Below are positions 15,494-24,506 of a stretch of 36,711 nucleotides of DNA, piece after piece. The notes under the pieces were generated by a model that saw only the letters and a program-made list of their open reading frames with translations, ran no database searches and had not been told where the DNA came from. This stretch comes from an uncultured Spirochaetaceae bacterium (GTDB taxonomy: Bacteria; Spirochaetota; Spirochaetia; Treponematales; Treponemataceae): NCBI GenBank assembly GCA_902783155.1, contig CACZPR010000066.1:1-36711 (forward strand). The letters run 5' to 3'. Every line of letters starts with the position of its first letter. Within the stretch, counting starts at the first letter, position 1. The position numbers and the translations under genes are program-made.

Positions 15494-15985
15494 ATGAAAA
15501 AGTCACAAATCACTAAGTTGGTATTGGGATTGGTGGGAGCAATCACAATGGCACTCTCGTTCTCTGGTTGCGCGGCGCTTGCAAATGCGTTTGCCGGAGC
15601 ACCTGCCTTCCTTAAGGTCGTGGCAAATTCTGGCTGCGAGAATAAACATGTGGATGTATATCTGCGGGCGGTCAAGGCTGATGGGGAAACTTATGTTAAT
15701 GATGAAAGATACTGTGAGTTTACTCAGCTTGGAAATGGTGCAAAAAGAGATATTTCATCTCTTCCAAATAATACGCTTGCAGGGCAGCAATATGAAGTAT
15801 GGGCAAAGTATCATGGTGCCCTTGAAACGGGTAACTATCAAAAAATTAAGTATGGAGAGCCAGCCCCAAATTATACCGACAATACGTATGCTTCGCCTAT
15901 AGGTGGAGACTACGATGTTATTATTAAGATGTATTCTCCTACGGAAATAAGATGGTATACCGTGTATAATCCCGACCGCACTTAA
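15494..15985 (+). CDS. Small lipoprotein of unknown function
   Basis: The 163-residue protein begins with MKKSQITKL, a hydrophobic segment and the lipobox LSFSGC (Cys near residue 26). It should therefore be exported, cleaved by LspA and lipid-anchored. The mature part (about 138 residues) looks beta-rich, with Tyr, Asn and Thr repeats in strands such as HVDVYLRAVK and YDVIIKMYS, like an immunoglobulin-type or other beta-sandwich fold. No family is recognised. The start at 15494 rather than the in-frame ATG at 15377 is set by the signal peptide and by AAGGGGG 6 nt upstream. It has its own terminator, so it is probably monocistronic. Confidence 0.82.
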   Translation: MKKSQITKLVLGLVGAITMALSFSGCAALANAFAGAPAFLKVVANSGCENKHVDVYLRAVKADGETYVNDERYCEFTQLGNGAKRDISSLPNNTLAGQQYEVWAKYHGALETGNYQKIKYGEPAPNYTDNTYASPIGGDYDVIIKMYSPTEIRWYTVYNPDRT

Positions 15986-15997
15986 TAGCTGAGATTT

Positions 15998-16375
15998 TTA
16001 ATCCCCTGTCATTTTTGGCGGGGGATTTTTTTTGATTTCCATTTCCACATTCATCATTTCAAAATCATCCTGGGTGATGCAGAATCTGTCCATATCAACA
16101 TGTCCATCAACAAAACAGACACCCTCCGATTCCAATTTTTTTTGTTGTGCCTGTGGACCGCCAAAAGCAAAACTCCCCGAACAAAATCCCTTCGCGTTTA
16201 CGACACGGTGACAGGGAATGATACCCGGCTCTGGATTCTGGTGGAGCGCGTTTCCCACATAGCGACGCAGATTGCAGTTTCCGACAAGGGCAGCGATTTG
16301 TGAATATGTCGCGACTTTGCCACACGGAACAAGCCGCACGGCTTCATAGATTTTTTGTGCAAGAGTGGAAATCAT
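15998..16375 (-). CDS. Methylated-DNA-cysteine methyltransferase family protein (Ogt C-terminal domain only)
   Basis: The 125-residue protein is the alkyltransferase domain alone, without the N-terminal domain of Ada or Ogt. It shows KIYEAVRLVPCGKVATYSQIA, the helix-turn-helix region, and the active-site PCHRVV with Cys55. A retained Cys distinguishes it from ATL proteins (PWHR). It should remove O6-alkyl groups from guanine or signal such lesions to nucleotide excision repair; the small size leaves this open. I chose ATG 16375 because TACAAT lies 6 nt before it and no ribosome site exists for the earlier in-frame ATG at 16414. The last codons lie within the neighbouring terminator. Confidence 0.8.
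   Translation of the reverse strand: MISTLAQKIYEAVRLVPCGKVATYSQIAALVGNCNLRRYVGNALHQNPEPGIIPCHRVVNAKGFCSGSFAFGGPQAQQKKLESEGVCFVDGHVDMDRFCITQDDFEMMNVEMEIKKNPPPKMTGD
16001..16033 (+). terminator. Terminator of the lipoprotein gene
   Basis: A 10-bp stem (ATCCCCTGTC/GGCGGGGGAT, two G-T pairs) with loop ATTTTT and at least seven T after it. It overlaps the 3' end of the convergent alkyltransferase gene. Confidence 0.82.
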
Positions 16376-16426
16376 AATCTCATTGTAACATGAAAACACG
16401 AGATGTGGATGCACAGTCTTACATTA

Positions 16427-16447
16427 TGTTTGCAATTGAGGCAAACA
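16427..16447. promoter_or_regulatory. Palindromic operator upstream of cellobiose phosphorylase
   Basis: TGTTTGC, seven bases, GCAAACA: a perfect 7-bp inverted repeat ending 3 bp before the -35 element. The position suits an activator or an upstream-binding repressor for a sugar-regulated gene. Confidence 0.6.
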
Positions 16448-16449
16448 AC

Positions 16450-16478
16450 TTTACACCCAAAATATTCTATGGTAAAAT
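16450..16478 (+). promoter_or_regulatory. Promoter of cellobiose phosphorylase
   Basis: TTTACA at 16450-16455, a 17-bp spacer and TAAAAT at 16473-16478. A start near 16485 leaves a leader of about 32 nt with a small hairpin (CCGA/TCGG, 16487-16499) and the ribosome site GGAGG at 16508-16512. Confidence 0.75.
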
Positions 16479-16516
16479 CATAAAATCCGATTTTGTCGGA
16501 AAAAAATGGAGGAACC

Positions 16517-19003
16517 ATGAAGTTCGGTCACTTTGATGATGCAAAACGTGAATACGTTATCGAGAATCCACAGACTCCTTATCCGTGGATAAACTATTTG
16601 GGAAGCGAAAAATTCTTTTCCCTTATTTCCAATACAACCGGTGGATATTCGTTCTACACTGATGCCCGTCTCCGCCGTCTTACACGCTATCGCTACAACG
16701 ATATGCCTCTGGACAACAACGGTCACTATTTCTTTATAAAAGACGGTGACACAATCTGGAACCCGGGTTGGCAGCCATGCCAGACAAAGCTGGATGAATA
16801 CGAGTGCCGCCATGGTTTTGGTTATTCAAAGTTCACTTCAAAGAAAAATGGACTTAAGGCTGAGGCCCTGTATATGGTTCCTAACGGTGAGAATGCCGAG
16901 GTGGAGATGCTGACTCTCAAGAACGAGGGTTCATCAGACAAGACCATTTCTTTGGTTTCTTTCATCGAATGGTGTCTTTACAATGCAAGCGACGACTGCC
17001 AGAACTTCCAGAGAAACTTCTCAACAGGTGAAGTCGAAATTGAGGGCAGCGGAATCTATCACAAGACGGAGTACCGCGAAAGACGTAACCACTTTACATT
17101 CTACTGGTGCAATACAAAAGTTGATGGTTTTGATACCGACCGCGAGACATTCCTTGGTCTTTACAACTCAATCAGCGCGCCAAAGACCGTCGTTGAAGGA
17201 AAGAGCGGAAATTCAGTTGCCGACGGTTGGTCTCCGATTGCCTCTCACAGAATCAATCTTACACTCAAGGCCGGTGAGGAAAAGACTTTTGTTTTCGTGC
17301 TTGGCTATATCGAGAATGAAGACAGCAAGAAATTCCTTTCAGATGCAGACAAAAAGAAGGCTCTGGACGCTGGACTCCTCCGCACAAACACTGCAAGCGG
17401 CGTAATCAACAAGGAAAAGGCTTATGAGCTTCAGAAGAAGTTTGACACAAAGGAAAAGGTTCTCAAGGCTTATGATGATTTGAAGGCATTCTGGGACGAG
17501 ACACTTTCACACTTTGTAATCAAGACCGGCGACGAAAAGCTTGACCGCATGGCTGTATGGAACCAGTATCAGTGCGTGGTAACATACAACTTTGCTCGTT
17601 CAGCATCTTACTTCGAGTCAGGAATCGGACGTGGACTTGGATTCCGCGATACTTCCCAGGACATGCTCGGTGCCGCACATCAGCTTCCTGCACGCCGCAT
17701 CCGTGAAAGGCTTTATGACGTTGCCGCAACACAGTTTGAGGACGGTTCAGCATACCACCAGTTCCAGCCTTTGACCAAGCGCGGAAATGCAGACATCGGT
17801 TCAAACTTCAACGACGATCCGCTCTGGCTGGTTCTTGGAGTCGGAAACTACATCCGCGAGACAGGCGACAAGGATTTCCTGAGCGTGGACGTTCCTTTCG
17901 ACAACAGCGAGACAAACAAGGCAACCATGTTCGAGCATCTCAGACGCTCATACAACTATATCCCGAATCATCTTGGACCACACGGACTTCCTCTGATTGG
18001 ACGCGCCGACTGGAACGACTGTCTTAACCTCAACTGCTTCTCAACCAACCCGAACGATTCTTTCCAGACATCAACCAACAAGGACGGAAAGAACGCTGAA
18101 TCAGTAATGATTGCACAGATGTTCGTTTTCGTAACTCCTGATTATGTCCAGATGTGCCGCCTTATGGGTGACGAAGCCGAAGCAAAGAGAGCCGAAGATT
18201 TGTGCAAGAAGATGGAAGAAGCAATCTGCACGGCCGGATGGGACGGAGAATGGTATGTCCGCGCTTACGATGACTTTGGCCACAAGATTGGTTCACACGA
18301 ATGTGAGGACGGAAAGATTTTCATCGAGTCACAGGGATTCGGAACTATGGCAAAGGTCGGTGCCGACAAGGGTTATCCGCAGAAGTCTTTGGACAGCGTG
18401 AAAAAGTACCTTGATTCAAAATACGGTATCGTAATTCTCTGGCCTGCATATCAGAACTACCACGTGGAGCTTGGTGAAGTTTCATCATATCCGCCGGGAT
18501 ACAAGGAGAACGGAGGAATCTTCTGCCACAACAACCCATGGGTAATCATCGGTGAAGTCGTAAACGGCCGTCCTCAGGATGCCTGGGAGCACTACACAAA
18601 GATTGCACCGGCTTGGGTAGAAGAAAAGTGGTCTGACATCCACCGCACGGAGCCTTATGTATACTCACAGATGGTAGCCGGAAAAGAAGCACGCCGCGAA
18701 GGTGAAGCAAAGAACTCCTGGCTTACGGGAACCGCTGCATGGAACTTCGTAGCTCTTTCACAGTACATCTGCGGATTGCGCCCACAGCACGAGGGTCTTG
18801 AAATCGAGCCAAGGCTTCCTGAGCATGTAAAGACTGCGGAAATCACAAGAAAGTTCCGTGACGTTACATACCACATCACCGTAGAAAACAAAAAGAATAC
18901 GGGAAATGTAAGTCTTGAAGTCAAGGGCGGTGTTGCAAACGGACTCATCGTTAAGGCCGATTCAGGCGTTAAGGAAGTCTTCGTAAAGGCTACTGTCGCT
19001 TAA
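16517..19003 (+). CDS. cbp: Cellobiose phosphorylase (GH94)
   Basis: The 828-residue enzyme splits cellobiose with phosphate into glucose-1-phosphate and glucose in the cytoplasm, saving ATP during cellulose or beta-glucan use. It closely resembles the Cellvibrio-type cellobiose phosphorylase that I recall: [52 protein letters not shown] and [10 protein letters not shown]. The catalytic region is [12 protein letters not shown] with the general-acid Asp498, and [11 protein letters not shown] lies further upstream. Length is typical (about 810-830). I chose ATG 16517 over 16493 because GGAGG is 4 nt upstream and the family starts at this Met. It has its own promoter, operator and terminator. 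Codon use looks highly regular, fitting high expression. Confidence 0.95.
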   Translation: MKFGHFDDAKREYVIENPQTPYPWINYLGSEKFFSLISNTTGGYSFYTDARLRRLTRYRYNDMPLDNNGHYFFIKDGDTIWNPGWQPCQTKLDEYECRHGFGYSKFTSKKNGLKAEALYMVPNGENAEVEMLTLKNEGSSDKTISLVSFIEWCLYNASDDCQNFQRNFSTGEVEIEGSGIYHKTEYRERRNHFTFYWCNTKVDGFDTDRETFLGLYNSISAPKTVVEGKSGNSVADGWSPIASHRINLTLKAGEEKTFVFVLGYIENEDSKKFLSDADKKKALDAGLLRTNTASGVINKEKAYELQKKFDTKEKVLKAYDDLKAFWDETLSHFVIKTGDEKLDRMAVWNQYQCVVTYNFARSASYFESGIGRGLGFRDTSQDMLGAAHQLPARRIRERLYDVAATQFEDGSAYHQFQPLTKRGNADIGSNFNDDPLWLVLGVGNYIRETGDKDFLSVDVPFDNSETNKATMFEHLRRSYNYIPNHLGPHGLPLIGRADWNDCLNLNCFSTNPNDSFQTSTNKDGKNAESVMIAQMFVFVTPDYVQMCRLMGDEAEAKRAEDLCKKMEEAICTAGWDGEWYVRAYDDFGHKIGSHECEDGKIFIESQGFGTMAKVGADKGYPQKSLDSVKKYLDSKYGIVILWPAYQNYHVELGEVSSYPPGYKENGGIFCHNNPWVIIGEVVNGRPQDAWEHYTKIAPAWVEEKWSDIHRTEPYVYSQMVAGKEARREGEAKNSWLTGTAAWNFVALSQYICGLRPQHEGLEIEPRLPEHVKTAEITRKFRDVTYHITVENKKNTGNVSLEVKGGVANGLIVKADSGVKEVFVKATVA

Positions 19004-19025
19004 GGACTGACTGATAAACAAAATG

Positions 19026-19059
19026 CGGGGGTCTTCAATATGGAGGCTCCCGTTTTTTT
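19026..19059 (+). terminator. Terminator of cellobiose phosphorylase
   Basis: An 11-bp stem with three G-T pairs (arms 19026-19036 and 19042-19052), loop AATAT, then seven T. Confidence 0.85.
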
Positions 19060-19092
19060 GTGAATGTTTTTTAAAAGTTGGTCCGACCGGGG

Positions 19093-19773
19093 CTAGTCTA
19101 TCAGCACGGGGTATTTGAAGGGAAGAATTTTTTCTCCATCGATTGCAAAAAACGAGCAGTCGCTTGGTGTCCGTCCCCTCTCAAGAAAGATTTTTGCGAA
19201 TGTCTTGGGCTGGTTTTCACGTGGGAGCCTGGAGCTTCCTGGGTTCAGGGAAAGCATGCCGCAGGCGGTGGAATAGCTTGCGACGTGGGTATGACCAAAC
19301 AGGGCGACATCCGCACCATGATTTTTTGCCGCCTCACGTAGATTTTTTAGGCCGGCGTAAACCCCTTGGAGGTGTCCATGGGTGGCGAATATTTTATGGC
19401 CGGCCACAGGAATGACCACTTCAGGCGGCACATTTATGTTGGTCAGCGTGCCCGTCTGTGGATTTTTTAGCGCGAATGTCTGGAAATCGTTGTTGCCACG
19501 CACAAATGCCAGCACCGGAGGAATTTGGATTTGCGAGCCGGAGAGAAGGACCGTCCCCAGAATCATGGACAAATCGCTAATGCCGTCGCCACAGAAAATC
19601 AGGCAGTCGCAGTTTTCGGAATCCTTTATGACCGTGAGCAAATCCTTTGCGTCCCCATGTGAATCGGAGACCACGACAATGGATGCGGAATCCTTTTCGG
19701 AAAGATTTTTTATCGCATCCTCACCGCCAAGCAAAAAATCTTCGCCCTGGTCCATTATTTTTGATACGTCCAC
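19093..19773 (-). CDS. YfcE/MJ0936-type metallophosphoesterase
   Basis: The 226-residue protein has all calcineurin-like phosphoesterase motifs: SDSHGD, CGDG, GNND, THGH and GHTH, followed by LNPGS, the order seen in YfcE/MJ0936 phosphodiesterases. It should bind two metal ions and hydrolyse phosphodiester bonds, perhaps of a cyclic nucleotide or small substrate. About 30 residues precede the first motif, longer than usual. The start is GTG at 19773, which overlaps the upstream stop by one base (TAGTG) and has GGAG 8 nt upstream. It is therefore coupled to the lipoprotein gene before it. It is convergent with cellobiose phosphorylase. Confidence 0.88.
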   Translation of the reverse strand: MDVSKIMDQGEDFLLGGEDAIKNLSEKDSASIVVVSDSHGDAKDLLTVIKDSENCDCLIFCGDGISDLSMILGTVLLSGSQIQIPPVLAFVRGNNDFQTFALKNPQTGTLTNINVPPEVVIPVAGHKIFATHGHLQGVYAGLKNLREAAKNHGADVALFGHTHVASYSTACGMLSLNPGSSRLPRENQPKTFAKIFLERGRTPSDCSFFAIDGEKILPFKYPVLID

Positions 19774-20534
19774 TAATTGCTCTCCACTGTGTAATGGTTG
19801 ATTGACTGCATTCCGCTTCCTCGGTCAACATATCGGTGGACGGTTTTGTCCGCCCCGACTATTTTTTGCGCAACCTCCTTCAGTTCCGCGCCCATGTCCT
19901 TTCCTGCAATAAGCGCGCCCTCCAGGTTTGCCATGTATTTTACCGTGCTTGAGAAAATCTGTTCGGCATCTATGCTGCTTGTGTCCAGCTGGACCTCGTT
20001 GGCCGTTTTGTCCTCGACCATGCTGCGCTCGTAATCAATAATCAGGGAGCAGGTCGCCTCCTGACCAAATGGGTCGTCCTGTGGAAAAAGCGAGATGACG
20101 GGGAAGGGAAAGGTTCCGTTGTACATCTCCTCCTGCATTTTTGAAAGAACCTCGCATGTCTGCTCCGGCGCTCCAAGGAAAATGATGCCCTTAATCTGCT
20201 TGCCCTCCAGAGACTTTTTCAGCCCGAAGATTCCGTTCTTGAAGTCGTCGGGGAAGAGCATTGGAAGAATCAGACCGCCGGATTCGTCCAGACCGTAGAT
20301 TGACTGGAGCTTTTCCGTTGCCTTTATGTAAAAGTCCGGTTTGTTGAAGCCGTACCCAAAGACTATGCAGATTATGCCGTCCTCGTTGGTCCAGTTTTTT
20401 TCCGGCTCCCGCATCTCGTCTGAAAAATCCGCCGCCGCACTTCTGGGGGACTTTTGGTTGGCCTTTTTGTTGCCGCATGAAAAAAATGTGGCCGCAGTCA
20501 AAAAAAATAGGCAAAAAATCACAAAACGTTTCAT
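19773..20534 (-). CDS. Periplasmic-binding-like lipoprotein of unknown function
   Basis: The 253-residue protein has a lipoprotein signal (MKRFVIFCLFFLTAATFFSC, Cys20) and a mature domain with alternating strands and helices (GIICIVFGYGFNKPDFY, QIKGIIFLGAPEQTCEVL, FPVISLFPQDDP). That pattern suggests a Rossmann-like or periplasmic-binding fold, similar in feel to the DUF3798 group, but I am not certain of the family. I chose ATG 20534 because the signal peptide starts there and a TATAAT box lies 7 nt upstream; earlier ATGs fall upstream of the promoter. Its last base is shared with the start of the phosphoesterase gene. Confidence 0.75.
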   Translation of the reverse strand: MKRFVIFCLFFLTAATFFSCGNKKANQKSPRSAAADFSDEMREPEKNWTNEDGIICIVFGYGFNKPDFYIKATEKLQSIYGLDESGGLILPMLFPDDFKNGIFGLKKSLEGKQIKGIIFLGAPEQTCEVLSKMQEEMYNGTFPFPVISLFPQDDPFGQEATCSLIIDYERSMVEDKTANEVQLDTSSIDAEQIFSSTVKYMANLEGALIAGKDMGAELKEVAQKIVGADKTVHRYVDRGSGMQSINHYTVESN

Positions 20535-20541
20535 GCCATCC

Positions 20542-20570
20542 ATTATATAGGAAGGGAGATTTTTTGTGAA
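20542..20570 (-). promoter_or_regulatory. Promoter of the lipoprotein/phosphoesterase operon; leaderless start predicted
   Basis: On the minus strand TTCACA (20565-20570, 5 of 6 consensus), a 17-bp spacer and TATAAT (20542-20547), then 7 nt to the ATG at 20534. No Shine-Dalgarno is present. Confidence 0.65.
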
Positions 20571-20636
20571 CATGTTGAAAATTGGGACATTGGAAATGGT
20601 TGGAATGAAATTCTGTGTCCACCGAAAAAACACAGG

Positions 20637-20902
20637 TTTTCCACAGCTTTGCAGAGTTTTTCCACATGGTATGTGCAAATGTTTTGCAAGTCATTGAAAT
20701 ACCAAGACTTGTGCGGAATCTGATTTTTGGGGATAATGCAATACCGTGGATTTGCTAATTCTATGTATTATAATGATTTAGACTTTTGCTGGCGGGCCGG
20801 GCCATAAAAATTTAGAGGTAAATTTGTTGGCGGCGAAAAAAAATACCCCCATCCAGTCTGTTTATTCACAATAAATCCACATGAATGAACAGGTTTTCCA
20901 CA
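20637..20902. promoter_or_regulatory. Cluster of DnaA-box-like sites in a 386-bp gap
   Basis: In the gene-free stretch 20535-20920, four plus-strand sites match TTWTNCACA exactly: 20637-20645, 20658-20666, 20862-20870 and 20894-20902. AAATCCACA at 20873-20881 is a near match, and TTATCCCCA on the minus strand near 20730 has one mismatch. An A/T-rich stretch (about 20755-20780) lies between them. Three of the sites are inside the response-regulator terminator structure. No dnaA gene or strand switch is next to it, so it is not clearly the chromosomal origin. Confidence 0.45.
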
Positions 20903-20911
20903 GGACGGGGG
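20836..20911 (-). terminator. Large terminator-like structure after the response regulator
   Basis: On the minus strand CCCCCGTCC and GGATGGGGG form a 9-bp stem enclosing a second stem (CTGTTCATTCA/TGAATAAACAG, one mismatch), followed by TA and eight T. It begins about 10 bp after the stop. Confidence 0.65.
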
Positions 20912-20920
20912 AATTAACGC

Positions 20921-21814
20921 TTAAAGTGAAAAATTCTCGTCAATCATTTCAGCTTCGGCTGGCCCATCGTTGTAAGGTTTTGGGTTTGCCGGAAGTTTTC
21001 CCTCCGCAACCTTGTTGAAGTAGTCCTCGACCGTTCTGACCAAAATTGTCGGGGCGATTGGCTTCAGAAGGTAGTTCACCGGGTGGACTTCCAGAACCTT
21101 CATAACTATGTCCTTGTCGTCCTTGGATGTAAGGAAGATTACTGGAATGTTGACTGTGGTTTCCTCGGAGCGGAGAATCCTGAACACCTCCAGACCTGAG
21201 ACCACCGGCATTTCATAGTCAAGCAGAATCAAATCCACCGGACGCTCTTTCAAAAACGAAACCGCGTTCATGCCTGAGTTTGTGATGTAGACATTGAATT
21301 TTTTTGCCATCTCGGTACGCATTGAGCGCAGGAAGGTTGTGTCGTCATCAACAATCAGGACCCTCTTGTGGTTTTGGACCTCGCCACCCTTGAACCCCGC
21401 CTCGACACCGTTTATGTCCTCGGAAAGCGAATATCCAGAGACCGCAAGACCCAGCTTTGTCACCAAATCCGCAGTGTTTACCGGACGCTGGAATATGCCG
21501 GAGACAAGGGGCTTTGGAATGATTCTATATGTTGACTCAATCTCGATTGGGTTTCCAATCAAAAAGATGTGCGTGTTGATGTTTATGCCAGAATTTTTAA
21601 TCTTTGCAAGAAATTCAAGGGGCTCCTGAAATTTTGTGTCGTCTCCACCAAGATAGACTATGATAAGATTTGGCAATGGTTCCAGCTTTGTGATTTTTTT
21701 CATGCTGGGTGGCGAATATATCACCTCGTAACCCGCCGCGGTTATATTTTTTACCATAGTGGAAATCAAAAAACTTTCCGGCGACTCACAAATAAACAGA
21801 ACTTTCTTTTCCAT
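20921..21814 (-). CDS. Response regulator with a degenerate and an intact receiver domain
   Basis: The 297-residue protein has two receiver-like domains and no DNA-binding output domain. The first (about residues 1-128) begins VLFICES where VDDD is expected and has YLGG at the phospho-Asp position, so it looks like a pseudo-receiver. The second (about 150-272) is intact: VLIVDDD, phospho-acceptor Asp199 in LLDYEMP, the Thr/Ser of FLTSKDD, and the Lys in LLKPI. It lies 98 bp downstream of a hybrid histidine kinase on the same strand and is its likely partner. I chose ATG 21814, because upstream residues look untranslated. AAGG lies 10 nt upstream, a weak site. Confidence 0.85.
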   Translation of the reverse strand: MEKKVLFICESPESFLISTMVKNITAAGYEVIYSPPSMKKITKLEPLPNLIIVYLGGDDTKFQEPLEFLAKIKNSGININTHIFLIGNPIEIESTYRIIPKPLVSGIFQRPVNTADLVTKLGLAVSGYSLSEDINGVEAGFKGGEVQNHKRVLIVDDDTTFLRSMRTEMAKKFNVYITNSGMNAVSFLKERPVDLILLDYEMPVVSGLEVFRILRSEETTVNIPVIFLTSKDDKDIVMKVLEVHPVNYLLKPIAPTILVRTVEDYFNKVAEGKLPANPKPYNDGPAEAEMIDENFSL

Positions 21815-21912
21815 AACTACTCTACCTTTCTTCCGTATCAAAATTCTGAAAGCCCAACTCCCTCAACAACGGCCTTCCAACTTTTTGTAAAAAATTATGT
21901 ACAGAAAACTTT

Positions 21913-24339
21913 TTATTTTAGTAATTCCTTGAGACCATTGAAATCGGCTCCCCTGGACAGACGCTTGACCTCGGAGAATTTTTCCTTGACCTCAGAAGGA
22001 AGTTCATATTTATCCACTTCCTCTATTATACTATCAATTGCAGTAAAGTCAAATGCTACAGCAAATTCTTTTACGGCATCCATCGCCTCGTTGAATTTGT
22101 CCAAATCCAGAGGCTCCTTTTTGGTTTCGTTCTTTTCGGCAAGCGCATCGAGTTTTAGAATGTACGAGCGGTACAGCTTCAGAAGGTCCGGTGTCTTTGC
22201 GGTGATTGCAACCGTATTCTGCTCGTCTCCACATTTTTCAAGGTACGCTGCCTTTTCGGAAAGCTCTATGGCTCCAATCAGGCGGGAAGAACTTTTGAGC
22301 GCGTGGACCTGCACTGTATAGTTCTTGAAGTCCTTCTGCCTTGCGTAAGTTTCTATCTCGTCCGCACGTGTCCTGATTGTGGCGTAGTATTCCTTCAGCG
22401 CGACCATCAAAACCTCTGCCGAGCCACAGTTCTGCAGTCCGGTCGGTATGCTGATTCCATCCAGTTCTCCAAGCTGGTCCTCTACGGCTCTTTCCTTCTT
22501 TGGTCTGGTTCCAGCGGTCGCCGGGTTCAGATGTTTTTCCGCCGGAATCAAGCGGCCAAGGACGGTCTCCAGAAGTTTGCTGTCCACCGGCTTTGAGAGG
22601 TAGTCCACAAATCCCTCGCGGAGATAGTAGTCCCTCGCCCCGGAAACAACGTTGGCCGTAAGAGCGACACAGGGAACACCGTCGTTCATGTTGCCCTCAA
22701 GGTTCTGCATCGCATGGAAAGCCTCGACTCCGCTCATCCCAGGCATACGGTGGTCTATGAAGATTACATCGTAGCGTTTTTTCGTCACAAGGTCCAGCAT
22801 CTCCCTTCCGCTTGTGGCTGAATCGATTATGACCTCCGTTTCCTTGAGCAGTCCCTCGAAAACGATTATGTTCATCTTTGTGTCGTCAACAACAAGAACC
22901 CTTGCGTCCGGGGCCTTGAACGAAACCTTGTACTCGTCCGAATTTTTGACAAGCCTGTTGTAGCGGTCGTTGAAGTTTCCAATCTTTTCCCACCAGACAA
23001 CCTGCTGCCGGATATTGAACGAGAATGTCGAGCCTTTGCCGTATTCGCTCTGGACCTCAAGCTTGGAACCCATCATCGCAAGGAGGCTGCTGACTATGCT
23101 GAGACCAAGACCGGAGCCTTCGACCGTCCTGTTGTGCTTGTAGTCGAGACGCTCGAATTCATTGGTGAGCCTTCCCAAATCCTCCGGCTTGATTCCGATG
23201 CCCGTGTCCCTGACTGAAATTTTGACCAGAATCTGTCCGCTGTCGATTTTCTCAAATCCTATGTTCAGTGTGACGGAGCCTCTGTCGGTGAACTTGATTG
23301 CGTTGTTCACAAGGTTGATAATGCACTGCTTGATTCTTAGCTCGTCGCCAAAAAGTTTGTGCGGCATTTCCTCATCGACATTTATAATCATCTCCAGATT
23401 CTTTGTCCTGGCGCGCTGTGAGCAGATGTTCATCAGGTCGGTGATTGAGGAGCTTGCCTCGTATTCCGACTCGATGATTTCCATCTTTCCCGACTCAATC
23501 TTGGAGAAGTCCAGAATGTCGTTGATGATTTTGCCGAGCGTTTCCCCGGACATCTTTATGTTGTTGGCCGTCTCCCTGATTTTTGGATTCGTCGATTCGC
23601 GCAGTATGATTTCGTTCAGACCGAGTATTGAGTTGAGCGGCGTTCGGATTTCGTGGGACATGTGGGCCACGAACATTGTCTTTGCCTCATTCTTTGCCCT
23701 CTCGATTTCACGAACCTTGTCCAGCTGCTGGTCCTGGACCTTTGCCGCGTTGATGTGGCTGTCCAGAATCTGCGAGCCGACCAACATTCCAAGGCTGCTG
23801 TACACCACCGAAAGAACCACGTCAAGGAAAAATATATTGCCCGGCTTGAGATTGTATGAGAGTCCAAAGATGAGCGCCGTGGTCACGCCATTGAGGATGA
23901 TGTTGGTGCGCCACTTGTAGTCCAGAATCAGAATCGGAAAAAGCACGCGGAAGATTCCGAGCATGGCAAACGGCATGGACACATCGAATTTGATGTTCAG
24001 GAAAACGGAGAACGCAATCAGCCCCAGAAAGAGCGCGTACATAAAAATGACGGGATGCGCCTTCAGCACTTTTCTGAAAAAAAATGGAACGGTGGCCAGT
24101 ATGCCAAAATAGACCACGGCGACTATGCAGGAAATGCGGATTGCAAGCAGATGCGCATGCACAAAGTTTTTGAAGAACGGCATGAACGGTATGCACGCCG
24201 AGATGCACATTATTATGGCGGAGAGAGAAGAAATCCTGAAGTAAACATTTTTGTTGAATTCATTGACCTCTGCCGCCCTTTTTGTGAAATACTCTTTCTG
24301 TACATTTGGCTTGGCGTAGGGAGAATCGTTCGTTTCCAA
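21913..24339 (-). CDS. Hybrid sensor histidine kinase (membrane sensor, HisKA, HATPase, receiver, HPt)
   Basis: The 808-residue protein is an inner-membrane phosphorelay kinase. In order: about six membrane helices (residues 30-190), a coiled linker, the HisKA dimerisation domain with His229 in MSHEIRTPLN, an ATPase domain (NNAIKFTD, DTGIGI and GSGLGLS), a receiver with Asp529 in FIDHRMPGM, and an HPt domain with His679 in HALKSSSRL. No periplasmic domain is evident, so the sensor is probably within the membrane bundle. The start is TTG 24339 with GGAGG 7 nt upstream; a 6-bp hairpin at 24351-24368 touches the ribosome site and could affect translation. Confidence 0.92.
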   Translation of the reverse strand: METNDSPYAKPNVQKEYFTKRAAEVNEFNKNVYFRISSLSAIIMCISACIPFMPFFKNFVHAHLLAIRISCIVAVVYFGILATVPFFFRKVLKAHPVIFMYALFLGLIAFSVFLNIKFDVSMPFAMLGIFRVLFPILILDYKWRTNIILNGVTTALIFGLSYNLKPGNIFFLDVVLSVVYSSLGMLVGSQILDSHINAAKVQDQQLDKVREIERAKNEAKTMFVAHMSHEIRTPLNSILGLNEIILRESTNPKIRETANNIKMSGETLGKIINDILDFSKIESGKMEIIESEYEASSSITDLMNICSQRARTKNLEMIINVDEEMPHKLFGDELRIKQCIINLVNNAIKFTDRGSVTLNIGFEKIDSGQILVKISVRDTGIGIKPEDLGRLTNEFERLDYKHNRTVEGSGLGLSIVSSLLAMMGSKLEVQSEYGKGSTFSFNIRQQVVWWEKIGNFNDRYNRLVKNSDEYKVSFKAPDARVLVVDDTKMNIIVFEGLLKETEVIIDSATSGREMLDLVTKKRYDVIFIDHRMPGMSGVEAFHAMQNLEGNMNDGVPCVALTANVVSGARDYYLREGFVDYLSKPVDSKLLETVLGRLIPAEKHLNPATAGTRPKKERAVEDQLGELDGISIPTGLQNCGSAEVLMVALKEYYATIRTRADEIETYARQKDFKNYTVQVHALKSSSRLIGAIELSEKAAYLEKCGDEQNTVAITAKTPDLLKLYRSYILKLDALAEKNETKKEPLDLDKFNEAMDAVKEFAVAFDFTAIDSIIEEVDKYELPSEVKEKFSEVKRLSRGADFNGLKELLK

Positions 24340-24350
24340 CCTGATACCTC

Positions 24351-24368
24351 CAGACCGATGCTGGTCTG
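24351..24368 (-). promoter_or_regulatory. Hairpin abutting the kinase ribosome-binding site
   Basis: CAGACC, six bases, GGTCTG on the minus strand, perfect 6-bp stem, directly followed by GGAGG (24346-24350) and a TTG start. It may modulate translation of the kinase. Confidence 0.4.
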
Positions 24369-24456
24369 CAAAATTTAAGTCACTTTAAACGATACCACGG
24401 AATTTGAAATTTTACAAATTTTATTCGCGCGGATGAAAAAATTTGGAAAAAAAGAG

Positions 24457-24492
24457 AAAAAAATAGGGGGAATCCTGTTCTGGAAACCCCCT
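24457..24492 (-). terminator. Terminator of the enoyl-CoA reductase gene
   Basis: On the minus strand AGGGGG/CCCCCT plus three inner pairs (TCC/GGA side, two mismatches between) with a 6-nt loop, followed by ATTTTTTT. Confidence 0.75.
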
Positions 24493-24506
24493 GTTGGTTT
24501 TGTGAT

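Noticed and set aside
16493-16516. An earlier ATG for cellobiose phosphorylase at 16493
   Set aside because: GGAGG lies just before ATG 16517, and the protein family begins at that Met.
20535-20920. Calling this gap the chromosomal origin oriC
   Set aside because: No dnaA, dnaN, gyrB or strand switch is beside it and several boxes lie within a terminator; kept only as a DnaA-box cluster.
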